DNA from: Rebecca billardiae RCC1528
Taxonomy: Eukaryota; Haptophyta
DNA length: 64,000 bases
Direction: 5' to 3'
NCBI GenBank assembly: GCA_965240325.2
Contig: OZ251238.1
Location: 372,001 to 436,000 of the forward strand
Position 1 is the stretch's first letter. Each line of letters opens with the position of its first letter. The translations under genes and the position numbers were made by a program. Below, piece after piece: positions 9,863 through 20,070 of the stretch. The notes under the pieces are model-generated. The model ran no database searches, was not told where the DNA came from, and saw only the letters and a program-made list of their open reading frames with translations.

Positions 9863-10744
9863 ATGCTGCTGCCGTGCATCACGCTCGCGCTCGGCTTCCA
9901 CGGGGTAGCGACGCGGCCGGGCGTGTCGGCCATCCGCGCCTCTCCTCGTGCGCGTGTGGCCCTGTCCAACGCTCTCACGCTCGACGGCGTGGCTGAGCGC
10001 CTCAAGATGGACGTGGTCGACCTGGTAGAAAATGTTATCGGCCTCGAGTCGCGCGACCAGCGGTTCGGCATCCGCGTGGTGGGGGCTGAGCTCGAGCGGG
10101 GCCCGAGCGGGTCTCTGGGCATCGAGCTGGTTGAGATGCTGCGCGCCACCCAGGCGACGGACACGCGCGGCCTCGTCCTCGTCTCCAGCGTGGACGCGGC
10201 CCGGTTCGTGTCTGATGCGCAACTGGAGCCCGGAGACACGGTCTGCGCGGTCGGCCCAGCGGGCGGCGAGCTCGTGCGGGTGGAGGGGCTCAACTACGAC
10301 GAGACGGTCAATGCGATCGGTGCTTTCGCGGACGAGCAGCGCGTCAAACTCGTCGTCAAACGCCTTGTCGAGCGCTCAACAATCAAGGTGACAGCCGAGC
10401 TGCCCAACGGCGAGACGACAAGCTTCGAGACGCTCGCTGGCTCCAACCTGCGCATGTCGCTTATCCAGCGCGACATCAAGATCTATGACGCGCGCACGCG
10501 CCGGTTTGACATGCCGTACGCCAAGGGCGACTGCGCCGGCGAGGGGCTGTGTGGCACGTGCCTCGTGAACGTGCAGGCGGGCGCGGAGCTGCTGTCCAAG
10601 CCGGATGGGATTGAGCGCGAGCTGCTCGACAAGCGGCCTGTCAGCTGGCGCGCGGCGTGCCGCACGGTGGTCGGCGCGGACAATGAGGCGGGGGAGCTGC
10701 GCGTGCGCTTGCAGCCGCAGGCCGACTTTGAGGACGAGCGCTAA
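9863..10744 (+). CDS. Probable plastid PDZ-domain plus [2Fe-2S] ferredoxin fusion protein
   Basis: 293 residues; the start at 9863 gives a signal-like N-terminus (LLPCITLALGFHG) followed by an arginine/serine/alanine-rich stretch. That is a bipartite leader as expected for a secondary plastid. Residues about 60-170 form a PDZ-like domain (FGIRVVGAEL, GLVLVSSVDAARFVSDAQLEPGD, VEGLNYDETVNAIG). The C-terminal domain is ferredoxin-like with CAGEGLCGTC (C-x5-C-x2-C) and the fourth cysteine in WRAACRT, enough ligands for a plant-type [2Fe-2S] cluster. Likely an electron carrier or redox adaptor tethered to a partner through the PDZ domain. The frame is open upstream into the foldback element, which is why this ATG is preferred. 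Confidence 0.8.
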   Translation: MLLPCITLALGFHGVATRPGVSAIRASPRARVALSNALTLDGVAERLKMDVVDLVENVIGLESRDQRFGIRVVGAELERGPSGSLGIELVEMLRATQATDTRGLVLVSSVDAARFVSDAQLEPGDTVCAVGPAGGELVRVEGLNYDETVNAIGAFADEQRVKLVVKRLVERSTIKVTAELPNGETTSFETLAGSNLRMSLIQRDIKIYDARTRRFDMPYAKGDCAGEGLCGTCLVNVQAGAELLSKPDGIERELLDKRPVSWRAACRTVVGADNEAGELRVRLQPQADFEDER

Positions 10745-11078
10745 CGAGGACGACGGACTCGTCATCCGTGAAGCAAATCCTCGGGTGACTGACGGTCTGA
10801 CGGGCTCGGACGTTTCATCACGGGATCCAATTCCAAGAGACAAGAGTCAGTAGATCGTCGAACTCAGAAGCCTAGGGCCGATGAGGCTAAACGCGGACCG
10901 GCGGCGGCGCCGGGCGGCGGAATTCTATATTATGACGCCGGACTGGCAGGGGACAGGGGTCGTAGTCAACCGGCCCTCGTGATCTCGTCGCTGGACGAGG
11001 GCCAGCAGCCTGGACGAGGGCCAGCCCTCGTCCAGGCCAGCCCGCGAGGTGTCAGGTGAGCGGGAGCCGAACGTTCAT
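10745..11078. other. Intergenic between convergent genes; carries an inverted-repeat variant
   Basis: Contains at about 10941-10973 a variant of the 4941-4969 repeat (GACTGGCAGGGGACAGGGGT then TCAACCGG), and a short duplicated GGACGAGGGCCAGC near 10993-11030. No gene. Confidence 0.45.
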
Positions 11079-12587
11079 CTACTTCTTCTTGCCCTTCTTC
11101 CCCTTGCCGCCCTTGCCGCCCTTCCCCTTCTTCCCCTTGCCCTTCTTGGCCTTCTCGAGCTCTCTCCGCGTCACCCTGCCGCGGTAGATCCTCTGGATCA
11201 CAGACGCGGCGCCGTCGAGCATCGCCTTCTGCGCCTCCTCCTTGGCCTTCTCCTCGGCGATGCGCCGCTCCTCCTGCTGCCGCAGCATCAGCTCGGCCTC
11301 CACGCGCTCGAAGTACTCGGCGTACCACCTGAGCTGCCGCTTCTCCTCGTCGTACTCCTTCTTGATGGCCTTGATGTGGCTCACCTTCTCCCGGACCTCC
11401 GTGTCGTACTTGTTGATCCAGTCGCCCATCTGCGCACACGCGCGCGGGCGGGCGCGCGGGCGGGCAGGCGGGCGGGCGGGCAAGAGGGACGGGAGGGAGG
11501 GAGGGAGCGGCGCCGTGAGCGCAGGGCACGCAGGGGCGGCGGGCACGCGGCGGCGGCGCGTGCTCGGCCGCGCCGCGGCGTACATCGCCCTCCTTCTTGA
11601 TCTTCTTCTTGCGCAGCACCTCCTCCTGCTCGCGGTTACGCTGCGAGGTGGTGGCGAGCTCGTGGCGCAGCCGCTCGAGCTCGGCGTTCAGCTCGGCCTC
11701 TGTGCTCTCCCACGCCTTCTTGTCGTCGTCGGCGCGTTGCCTGGTGGACTCCTCGAGGTTCTTCACCTCGGCCGACGTCGACGACTTGATGTGCTCGATC
11801 TCCGTGCGCAGCTTGGCCACCTGCTCGTCCAGCTGCCCCACCTCCGCCTCATGCTCCGCCTTCTCGCCCTTGAGATCCTTCTGCAGCGCGCGCAGCATCT
11901 GCGACGCCTTCTCCTCGCGCGCGGAGACCTCGAGGTAGAAGTCCTCCTTCGACTTCTCCTCCTCCACCGACGTGCTCATCTTCTGGTACGTCTGGTGCTT
12001 CAGCTCGTTGAACGTCGCGAGGAACTTGACCATCGACGCGTCGCGCTCGCACATCCCCATGGCCGCCTCCACCTTGTCCACGATCGAGCGGTCCTGCGCG
12101 CGCGCCGCAGGGGTGGAGGGGGCCGCGCGGCCGGGCGGGCGGCGAGGGAAGCTCGTGAGTGATGTGTGCATGCGCGACCACGCGCCGAGCGCAGCGCCAT
12201 CACGTGCCCGAGCGACAGGCGGGTCGCAGCGCGGCGGGGCGCGCTGAGGCCCACCTCGAGCACCATGCGCGCGACCACGCGCGACGAGTGCCTCAACTCG
12301 TCGTCGAGCGTCTCAAAGTCGGGCAGGCCGCGGGTGGACTCGTGGTTGCCCGGGTTGGAGATCGACTCGTACTGCTGCTCGAGCACCGCCTGCTCACTCA
12401 ACACCTGGTGCACGTCCAGCCCGACGAGCTCTGGCAGCACCGACTCGTCGAGCGTCACACCCGGCTGCACGCACGAGAGCAGCGAGAGCTTGAGGAACGT
12501 CTCCTCCAGGATGAGCATGATGCGCTGCGCCTCGACGTTCGTGAGCTTGTGCATGTTCAGCTGCGGGCCCAGGTCGAGGCGACTCAT
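11079..12587 (-). CDS. Nexin-dynein regulatory complex-type IQ-motif coiled-coil protein (DRC9/DRC10-like)
   Basis: 397 residues from three exons: 12587-12255, 12093-11584 and 11429-11079. Introns are 12094-12254 (GTGGGC...CAG) and 11430-11583 (GTACGC...CAG), both phase 0. The protein is mostly coiled coil after a helical N-terminal part (MSRLDLGPQLNMHKLTNVEA, then IMLILEETFLKLSLLS). MGDWINKYDTEVREKVSHI introduces the last helix. A C-terminal IQ motif, ASVIQRIYRGRVTRREL, is followed by a poly-Lys/Gly tail ending KGKKGKKK. This architecture is that of ciliary DRC9 (IQCG) or DRC10 (IQCD), structural parts of the axonemal nexin link. Which of the two cannot be settled by eye. Implies a motile flagellated stage. 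Confidence 0.72.
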
Positions 12588-12714
12588 GGCGCCCCGCCCC
12601 GAGACACCACGCGCGGCCGCCCTGCTGAAACCGTTACTGCGTAGTAGCACGGCCGCTTACACGGACAGCTTCACTCCCACAAATGCACGATGGCGCCTCG
12701 ACTGACGGCCCGGC

Positions 12715-13819
12715 CAAGGGTAGTAAGGGTGAGCAACTCCGCTGGCGACAGCCGCGAAGGTCGGCAGCCCTCTGTTTGCCGCGAGCGGAGCGGAGCGAGT
12801 ACTATCAGCGGCGGAGGGCGCTGAGGCCGCGCACGGCGTGAGGCGCGGCGTCGGCCGAGTCGGTCCGCGGAGGATGCGCGGCGCTCAGCCCGCTGCGCAG
12901 CGGCAGTGCGCCTCACTTTGCCCCGAGCGCCGTCCTCCGCGTCGCCTCCTTCCCGCCTTGGAGCAGCACGCATGTGCGCGCCGCCACCTTGAAGGCGGCA
13001 CGGGCTTGCTCAGACGACCGCGCGCGCGTGGCGCGCGACTTGGTCGGCTGCGCGCGCGCGCCGCCGCGGTGCAAGGTAGCGCCGCCGCATGCGCGCGCCG
13101 TGCCAGCGCGAGAGCGTGTGCGCGTACGTGAGTGCGACCTCACACACATGTCGAATGCTGCTTGGCATCCGACTTGCGGACTGACGGGAAGCTGGAAAAG
13201 ACAGCGGCGTGAGTGTTGGTACCATCGATTCGGAGCCTTAGCGTCCACTTGCATTCGTGCTAGGAAGGAATAGACAAGACTAGGCCTTCGTCCTGGGTAT
13301 CCAATGTCACTCAACACCTCGCTGATCGACCCGACGAGTGCCAGCGTGAGGCACAGCAAATCATTCGTGAGAGCAAGCAGACAAGCGAGCACTACGCTCA
13401 TGAGATGGCCGTGAGCAAAGGCTCGCGCGGGCACGGCGCGCGCATGCGGCGGCGCTACCTTGCACCGCGGCGGCGCGCGCGCGCAGCCGACCAAGTCGCG
13501 CGCCACGCGCGTGCGGTCGTCTGAGCAAGCCCGTGCCGCCTTCAAGGTGGCGGCGCGCACATGCGTGCTGCTCCAAGGCGGGAAGGAGGCGACGCGGAGG
13601 ACGGCGCTCGGGGCAAAGTGAGGCGCACTGCCGCTGCGCAGCGGGCCGAGCGCCGCGCATCCTCCGCGGACCGACTCGGCCGACGCCGCGCCTCACGCCG
13701 TGCGCGGCCTCAGCGCCCTCCGCCGCTGATAGTACTCGCTCCGCTCCGCTCGCGGCAAACAGAGGGCTGCCGACCTCCGCGGCTGTCGCCAGCGGAGTTG
13801 CTCACCCTTACTACCCTTG
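12715..13819. mobile_element. Foldback element, copy 2 (1105 bp)
   Basis: Ends CAAGGGTAGTAAGGGTGAGC and its reverse complement. Arms of about 400 bp are near-perfect mirror images around a spacer of roughly 310 bp (about 13110-13425). Exactly the same length as copy 3 at 40624 and nearly identical to it, with the spacer in the opposite orientation. The 7-bp flanks are GCCCGGC and GCCCCCT, so no clean target-site duplication remains. Confidence 0.8.
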
Positions 13820-13903
13820 GCCCCCTGCATGCCTCACGCGTTTGGCATCAGTCAGAATTATTGTCGATCGGTGCCGCATCACGCGGCCGGACAGCACAGG
13901 GGC

Positions 13904-14465
13904 GTTGCGCCAGCTGGACAAACGCCTTCCGGTCTTTTCAGTTCTGCGCTTTTCAAAACGAAATGTTCTGCGCTCTGTCCAACGGCAAAGCGCGGCGGAT
14001 GGCGGCTTCGCCGCCGCATGGGCGGGCGATGGCCGTTGCCCGCATAAAACGTGCGTCGGAGGCACGGAAGCGGGCAGATGGCGCGTCGCACGCGTCGTGG
14101 AACTCGGTCGCGACGCTCGCCAGCCTCAGCGCGCGCGGCGAAGCCACGTCCATGGGCGCCCAGAGTGCAGGCGGCACGGTCACGCCGCTCGGCCGCAGCG
14201 ACCGGCCTCGCACGCGTCCTTGCCGCGCGAAAGGGCATCCCAGCTGCGGTCATTCGACTTGTGCGTCAGGAGCAGTGTGCCAGCTAGCCGACGCGCACGC
14301 ACCGCGAGCTGCACGGCGTGCGCAAACGTAGCCCGCCGAGCGTGCGCCGATGCGGCACAGCGGGAGAGGGCCCCGATCCGAAGGCGACTCTCGTCAGAGG
14401 CCCTCCGTAGCTTCGTGATCTACGAAAGCTAGCGTCCTCGCGTTTGTCCAGCTGGCGCAACGCTC
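13904..14465. repeat. Short inverted repeat pair enclosing about 500 bp
   Basis: GCGTTGCGCCAGCTGGACAA plus ACGC near 13904-13927 recurs inverted near 14439-14462. The interior has no supported gene, and flanking direct repeats were not found. Possibly another non-autonomous element. Confidence 0.4.
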
Positions 14466-14749
14466 CGACTGCACAGGCGGATGGACCGAGGGATCCTATC
14501 CGCCAGCTCGTCGTCAGCAGGGGCACGACTTCGGACGTCTTGCATCTCACTAGCCATCACTTCCGATCGCCGTCGGGCCGCGATCGCGTCCGACGGTACG
14601 GAGTCACGGCACCGTCTCCGCACGACGGCACGACACGGACAGGCCGCGCGGTCCGTCCCGGTCCCTGCTGGCGCCGGCGGGCAGCGCCGGGCAGGCCAGC
14701 GAGCGGCGGCAGCCGAGACGCGCCCAAGTCGGGAGCCACGCGCGTCCGG

Positions 14750-17700
14750 TCATTCGGTCTGGGCCGACAGGCATCTCGCGCGGGAGAGGCTGCCGCTGCC
14801 CGTGCTGCCCGCGCCGTCCGACCTCCCGTCAGAGGCCGTCTTGCGAATGCTCGGCTTGCGCGGCGGCTTGCTGGCGCTGCCGCTCCCGTCGGCTGCGGCG
14901 GGCGGCCCCAGCCCATCCCGCTGCTTGGGCGAGCCGATCACGAAGACGAAGTCGGACTCGACGATCGGCGTGTCGTACAACGGGTTTGTGTACACGTACG
15001 AGGTGGGCTTGCCCGAGCTGCTCAGCGCCGTGCGGTACAGCCCGAGCGGCGCGTAGTCCTCCGCGCACAGCTGGTGGAAGAGCGCGCGCCACGGCCCCCC
15101 GACCGCGCGCTCGGGCACGGGGATGCGGTACAGCATCCGCTCGTTCGCGATGTCGCCCTCGATCAGCTGCTTCACCAGCTCGATCGAGTAGGGGTGGTAG
15201 AAGGACTCTGAGAGCAGCTTGTCCAGCAGCGGCGCCGAGAAGACCGAGCCCGCCGCAAAGTCGGCCGAGTGCTCGAGCGTGCCGGACATGAGCGTGTCCT
15301 GCTGCAGCAGCGCGGACGAGGCGGCCTGCTGCGCGGCCGCGACCGAGTTGGACGTCGTCACCATCGACTGCGGCATGGCGGCGTCGACCGACCCCTTGGA
15401 CGAGGCGAGCGCGCGGCGCGCGCGCACCGCCTCCTCGACGGCCTCGGCCGCGTCCGCGTGCGCCTCGTCCACGGCCGACTTGCCCGGCTGCGGGCCGGCG
15501 GGCGGGCCGCCGCGGCGCACGGCCCCCGCCACCTCGGAGAGAGAGAGCAGCTTGTTCTTCGACTCCTTCCGCCGAAGCTTGTCGCCCCACTTGCGCCCGC
15601 CGCCGCCGCCGTCGGCGGCCGCGCCCGCCGGCTCCTCCATACGCACGTCGAAGAAGCGCACGTTCGAGCCCTCGTTCAGCTGCGTGATCACCGTGGGCGA
15701 CGGGAGGCCGCCGACGGCGGTGCGGATGCCGAGCGTGGCGAGCACCGCGTTCGAGTCGCGCATCACGGCCGTCTTGGACGAGCCCGTCTCTCTGAGCTCG
15801 CCCTCCTCCGAGCCGGACGAGAGGATCAGCACGGCGGCGGCCGTCTTGAACGCGCAGTCGCGCAGGTCGTCGATCGCGAGCGGCGAGCCCTGCGAGCCAC
15901 ATTGAGAGCGGGCGGCGCGGCGGGGGCGGCGGCGGCGCGTGAGCACGCGAGCGCGCGAGCGCGCCGCGCCGCAGCGCGCGCCTGCGCACACCTGCACCCA
16001 GCGGATGTCTGGGAAGCGCTTGAGCCGCTCGGCGAGCAAGGAGTCGGGCTGCGCCTTGCACAGCACGACGATGGTGCGCGCCTCGGGCTCAAAGTGCACG
16101 AGCGTGCGGCAGATCGACTCGATCGCGCCGTCCCACCGCTCCGCCACGAGCAGGATGTGCCCGCACAGCTCCTCGCCCTGGTGCTCGAGCTCGTCACGCG
16201 TCACGTTCTGATACCCCAGCCCCGCCATCTGCATGCGCGCGCGGTGCGCGCTCGCCGCGCTCGACGTCGACGCGATGCCCTCGGCCGCGAGCGTGCGGCG
16301 CTGCTCGTCGAGCATGCCCATCAGGTCGCCGCTCGTCGCGTACCGCACCGCGACCGTCTGCAGCTTGCTCCACAGCTCGACGTGCCGCTCGATCGGGATG
16401 GTCTCGAGCGGCTCCTCCGCGCCCTCGCGCGGCGACGACGGCTCCGAGTCGGTCTCCGCGCTGACGAGTGAGCCGAGGATCGCCGGCAGGCTCTGCCGCG
16501 CGCACGACCAGCGGCGCGCGCCGCCCGCGGCGCGCGTCGCGCCGCCGGCCGCGCCGCCGGCCGCCGCGGGCGCGCCCTCCACCGCCGGCAGACGCACCGC
16601 GACGCCGCCGACGACGGGCGAGCGCGCTCCGCCGCGCGCGCTCGCGCTCCCCTCCGCCTCCTCGCCGATCAGCCCGAGCGTGGCGGTGCCCTCGACGCGC
16701 GAAGCGGACGCGTCCTCCGCATCCTCCTCCTCCTCCTCGCTCACGGGCCGGCGCTGCCGCGCGCTCCCGCCCTGCCCGCCCGAGCCAGCGGCGCCCGCCC
16801 CGCCGGCGGGCGGCATCACGCTTGCACTCGCCGCCGAGCCGAGCATGACGTTCCCCAGCGATGGCGTCACGTGCATCGAGCGCTGGATGTTCTCGCACGA
16901 GTCGGTGGTGAGTCTCGACTCTGCGGTGAAGCGCGGCGGCGGGCAGCTCCGCGGGCTCGCGCAGCCCCCGCCGAGGATCGCCTCGCTGCCGGGGGGCGAG
17001 CCGCAGCGGCGGCGCATGCCGGGCATGCCGCCGCCCGCGCCGATCGCGGCGCTCGGTCGCCGCGCGCCGCCGGGCATGCCGCCGCCCGCGCCGAGCGCCG
17101 CGCTCGGTCGCCGCCCACCGCGCCAGGGCACGCCGACGGGCGACACGGGCATCGACGGCCGCCGCGCCGTCGGCGCCGGCCGGAGTGCCCGCCGGCCGGG
17201 CGGCGCCGGCGACTGCCCGGGCAGCACTGCCGGCTCAACCGTGGCGGGCGTGGTCAGCCGCACGTGCACCGCCGAGCCGCTGCGCTGCAGCATCGCGCCG
17301 TTCGCGCCGACGCTGATGCCCGGCCCCTTGCCCCCCGGCAGCCTGAACGAGCCCGTGCGCGAGCCTCCGTGGTTTGAGCCAAACGAGTTGCGCCGCTGCG
17401 CGGCCGAGCGCTCGACGATGACGGAGTGGCGGCGCTCGGAGTGGCGGTGCTCGCGCGCGCCCTCCTGCGTGCTGCGGCGCAGCGCCCAGTGGCCCAGCCG
17501 CGAGCGCAGCTGCTCGAACGGCTCGGCGCCCTCCGCCAGCGCGGTGCGCGCCTCGTGAGACACCTGGTCCGCGTGCGCCTCGTGCAGCGCGAGCACAGCC
17601 GCGCGGTCGCCCTGCTGCACGTCGAAGTCGCCGCTGGGCGCGAGCTGCAGCACCTGCGCGCCCAGCTCTTCGTCCGTGTACACGCGCGCGAGCATCACCA

Positions 17701-18270
17701 CGGAGAACCGGTCGTACAGGTGCGACTGCACGTCCGCCCACTTGCACCCCGCCCACGCGGGCGTGAGCTCGACCAGGTAGACCTCGTGCGATTTGCCCCA
17801 GTTGTACCTGCGCGCGCGCAGGCGGAGCACGCGGCGCGCGGCGCGCGGCGTGCGGCGTGCGGCGGGCGTGAGCGCGCGCGCCAGATCTCGATCTGGTGCC
17901 CCGGCGGCGCCTCGCGCGCGCGCGCGCGCCGCGCGCACTCGAAGACCCACTCCTCGCGGAACGTGGACTCGAGGTGCTGCGAGGTGAACATGTTGGACAG
18001 CAGCGTCGACAGGCCCGGGTGCAGCGCCGAGCGCGCGATCAGCTGGTTTGAGAGCTCGACGATGCACAGCGCCATGTCGGTGTTCTTGTTCCAGCTGGGC
18101 AGGCCGTACAAGTAGTGCTCGTTCCGCCGCACCAGCAGCTCCACATAGATCGGCAGCGATGGCTGCGCAGAGCGCGCGCGCGCGCGGCGCGAGGCGGGCC
18201 GCGGCGCGTGAGCGCGCGCTCGCGTCGGCGCGGGGCGGCGCTTTGGGCGCGCGGCGTGGCTGCGCCGCGC

Positions 18271-18307
<37 letters not shown>

Positions 18308-19668
18308 ACCTGGAAGTTTTTGAGCGTGAGCACGGTCGCGATGTTCTGCAGGTCCTCCTGCTCCGGCCCGTGCGTCAGCTTCTGCGCGATCACGAACGCG
18401 CCCGATGCCTCGCGCACGCGCGCGCGGTTGAGGTCCGCGGCCATGTTGACCGAGCCCTGCACGTAGATCACGCGCTTCTCGAAGAGCGGGTGGCGCAGGA
18501 GCATGCGCAGCTCGTTCGAGGGGTAGTCCGGCGAGAGCAGCACGAGCAGCACGTTGTGGATCGCCACGCCGTGGTCCTGGTGGAAGAACTGGAAGAGGAA
18601 GTCGTGCATCAGGTGGAACGTGATGTGCCCGGTCACGATGATGTGCCGCTTCGACGCGGCGTCGGAGAACCACGAGCTGGAGGAGGGCACGGTGGAGCGG
18701 CGGTAGACCGAGTCGGTGCGCATCGCCTCGAGCAGGCTGGCCACCTGCCGCGGGATCAGCACCGCCGACGAGATCACCAGCGCGTAGAACACGAAGTGGC
18801 CGGTGAGCGTGCCGATCGGGATGCGCGGCCGGCCGACCGTCTCGATCAGGCAGTAGTAGATCACGCGGTGGAAGGGCAGCTCCTCGGGCGGCGTGGAGCC
18901 CTCCACGTCGACGGCGGTCTCGAAGACCCAGAAGAAGCCCGCCGAGCAGAACACGAGGCAGAGCAGCGTGAGCGCGATCCGGAACACCAGCTGCGAGAGT
19001 CCGGAGAAGTTGCGCTCGAGCCGGAAGATGCGCAGCACGCGCGCCATCCGCACGATCCGCAGCATGCGCAGCACGCGCACGCCGCGCGACTCGCCCGAGA
19101 GGCGCGTGCCGAGGAGGAGGAAGAGCACGAACGGGAGCAGCGTCACCAGGTCGATCAGCGCCATCGCCGAGAAGTAGTACCGCAGCCGGTCGCCCGCGAG
19201 GTAGAGCCTGAAGAGGTAGTCGAGCGCAAAGTAGCACCCGAAGAAGATCTCGACGCCGTTCTCGATCTCGGCGGCGGCGTCGTCGTACTCGCGGTACGTG
19301 TCGACGACGAAGAGCACGCACGAGCTCATCGAGAGCAGCGAGTTCACCAGGTCGAGGTAGAAGCCCCAGTTCGACTGCATGAAGAGGTAGACTTCGAGCG
19401 CGACGCGCGGGTCGTCGCGGTGCCGCGTCGCGCTCGTGACGATGCTGCCGCTCAGGTTGCCGCGCGAGCTGCTGTCGCGCCTGGTCGATGGCCGTGTCTG
19501 CTTCTGCCTCAGCCGGTTCCGCAACACGCGCCTGGCCAGCATCACCATGTGCCTCGTCGTGCGCCACAGCACAATGGCCGCTGGGATAAAGCACATGATG
19601 ATGGCCACGACCACGAGCACGGCGTCCTCGTCAAGGGACTCATCGGGGTCGTCGCCAAAGAAGTCCAT
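14750..19668 (-). CDS. BK/Slo-type voltage- and RCK-domain cation channel with altered selectivity filter (four exons)
   Basis: 1512 residues from exons 19668-18310, 18162-17939, 17807-15992 and 15889-14750. Introns are 18163-18309, 17808-17938 and 15890-15991; the joins restore FQPSLPIYVELL, FEYNWGKSHEVYLVEL and RWVQGSPLAIDDL. An S0-like helix lies at about 16-36 and S1-S3 at about 105-190. S4 has regularly spaced arginines (RVLRMLRIVRMARVLRIF, about 198-215). The pore segment is VIYYCLIETVGRPRIPIG, where canonical channels have TVGYGD. A first RCK domain follows (KRHIIVTGHITFHLMHDFLF) and a second near CGHILLVAERWDGAIESICR. A Ser/Gly/Ala-rich linker holds two GARRPSAAIGAGGGMPG-like repeats. 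The family gates K+ flux by voltage and cytosolic ligand; selectivity here is doubtful. Confidence 0.85.
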
Positions 19669-20070
19669 GGTGCCACGCGCAAGCTGGAGCGCGCTCGCCG
19701 CTCCCCGCCCTCCCGGCTCGAGCGAGCGTGCCGCCGCGCCGGTGGACCACCCAGGAGGCCCACCCCCTGTGTCGCTCACCACCCGACGAAGCTCAACCAC
19801 CCACCCAGACGCTCTGTAGCTCGCGACGACCACCAACCTGAGCAACCGATGACCCATAAAACGCGCCATGCTGCTGAATCAATATATTATTGACGCGTGA
19901 AATCTCGCGGTCTCGTCGGCCGGCATCTCGCGAGGCCACTCGACTTTCAGTTACCTGTACCGTTTCAGCCTTATTCGTATGATCCATATGTAACGTCATA
20001 TGCGCTTACTCCAACGTACAAGTCCGGTAGGGCGCTTGGGCGGCACGCACACAGTGAGAAGAGATCCACG
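19669..20070. promoter_or_regulatory. Divergent intergenic region shared by two channel genes
   Basis: 402 bp between oppositely oriented starts. Contains an AT-rich patch CAATATATTATTGA near 19878 amid GC-rich sequence. A bidirectional promoter is inferred, not shown. Confidence 0.4.

Noticed and set aside
12913-13560. 215-residue frame repeated at 40883-41530
   Set aside because: Lies within foldback copies 2 and 3 and is built from mirror arms plus spacer; no independent evidence of coding.
17808-17938. GC-donor alternative for the second channel intron giving EIWYNWG
   Set aside because: The GT donor at 17938 gives FEYNWGKSHEVYLVEL, which fits the RCK-family pattern better and needs no rare splice site.
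18115-19893. 592-residue plus-strand frame opposite the BK-type channel
   Set aside because: Charged low-complexity shadow; the minus strand has transmembrane helices, S4 and RCK motifs.
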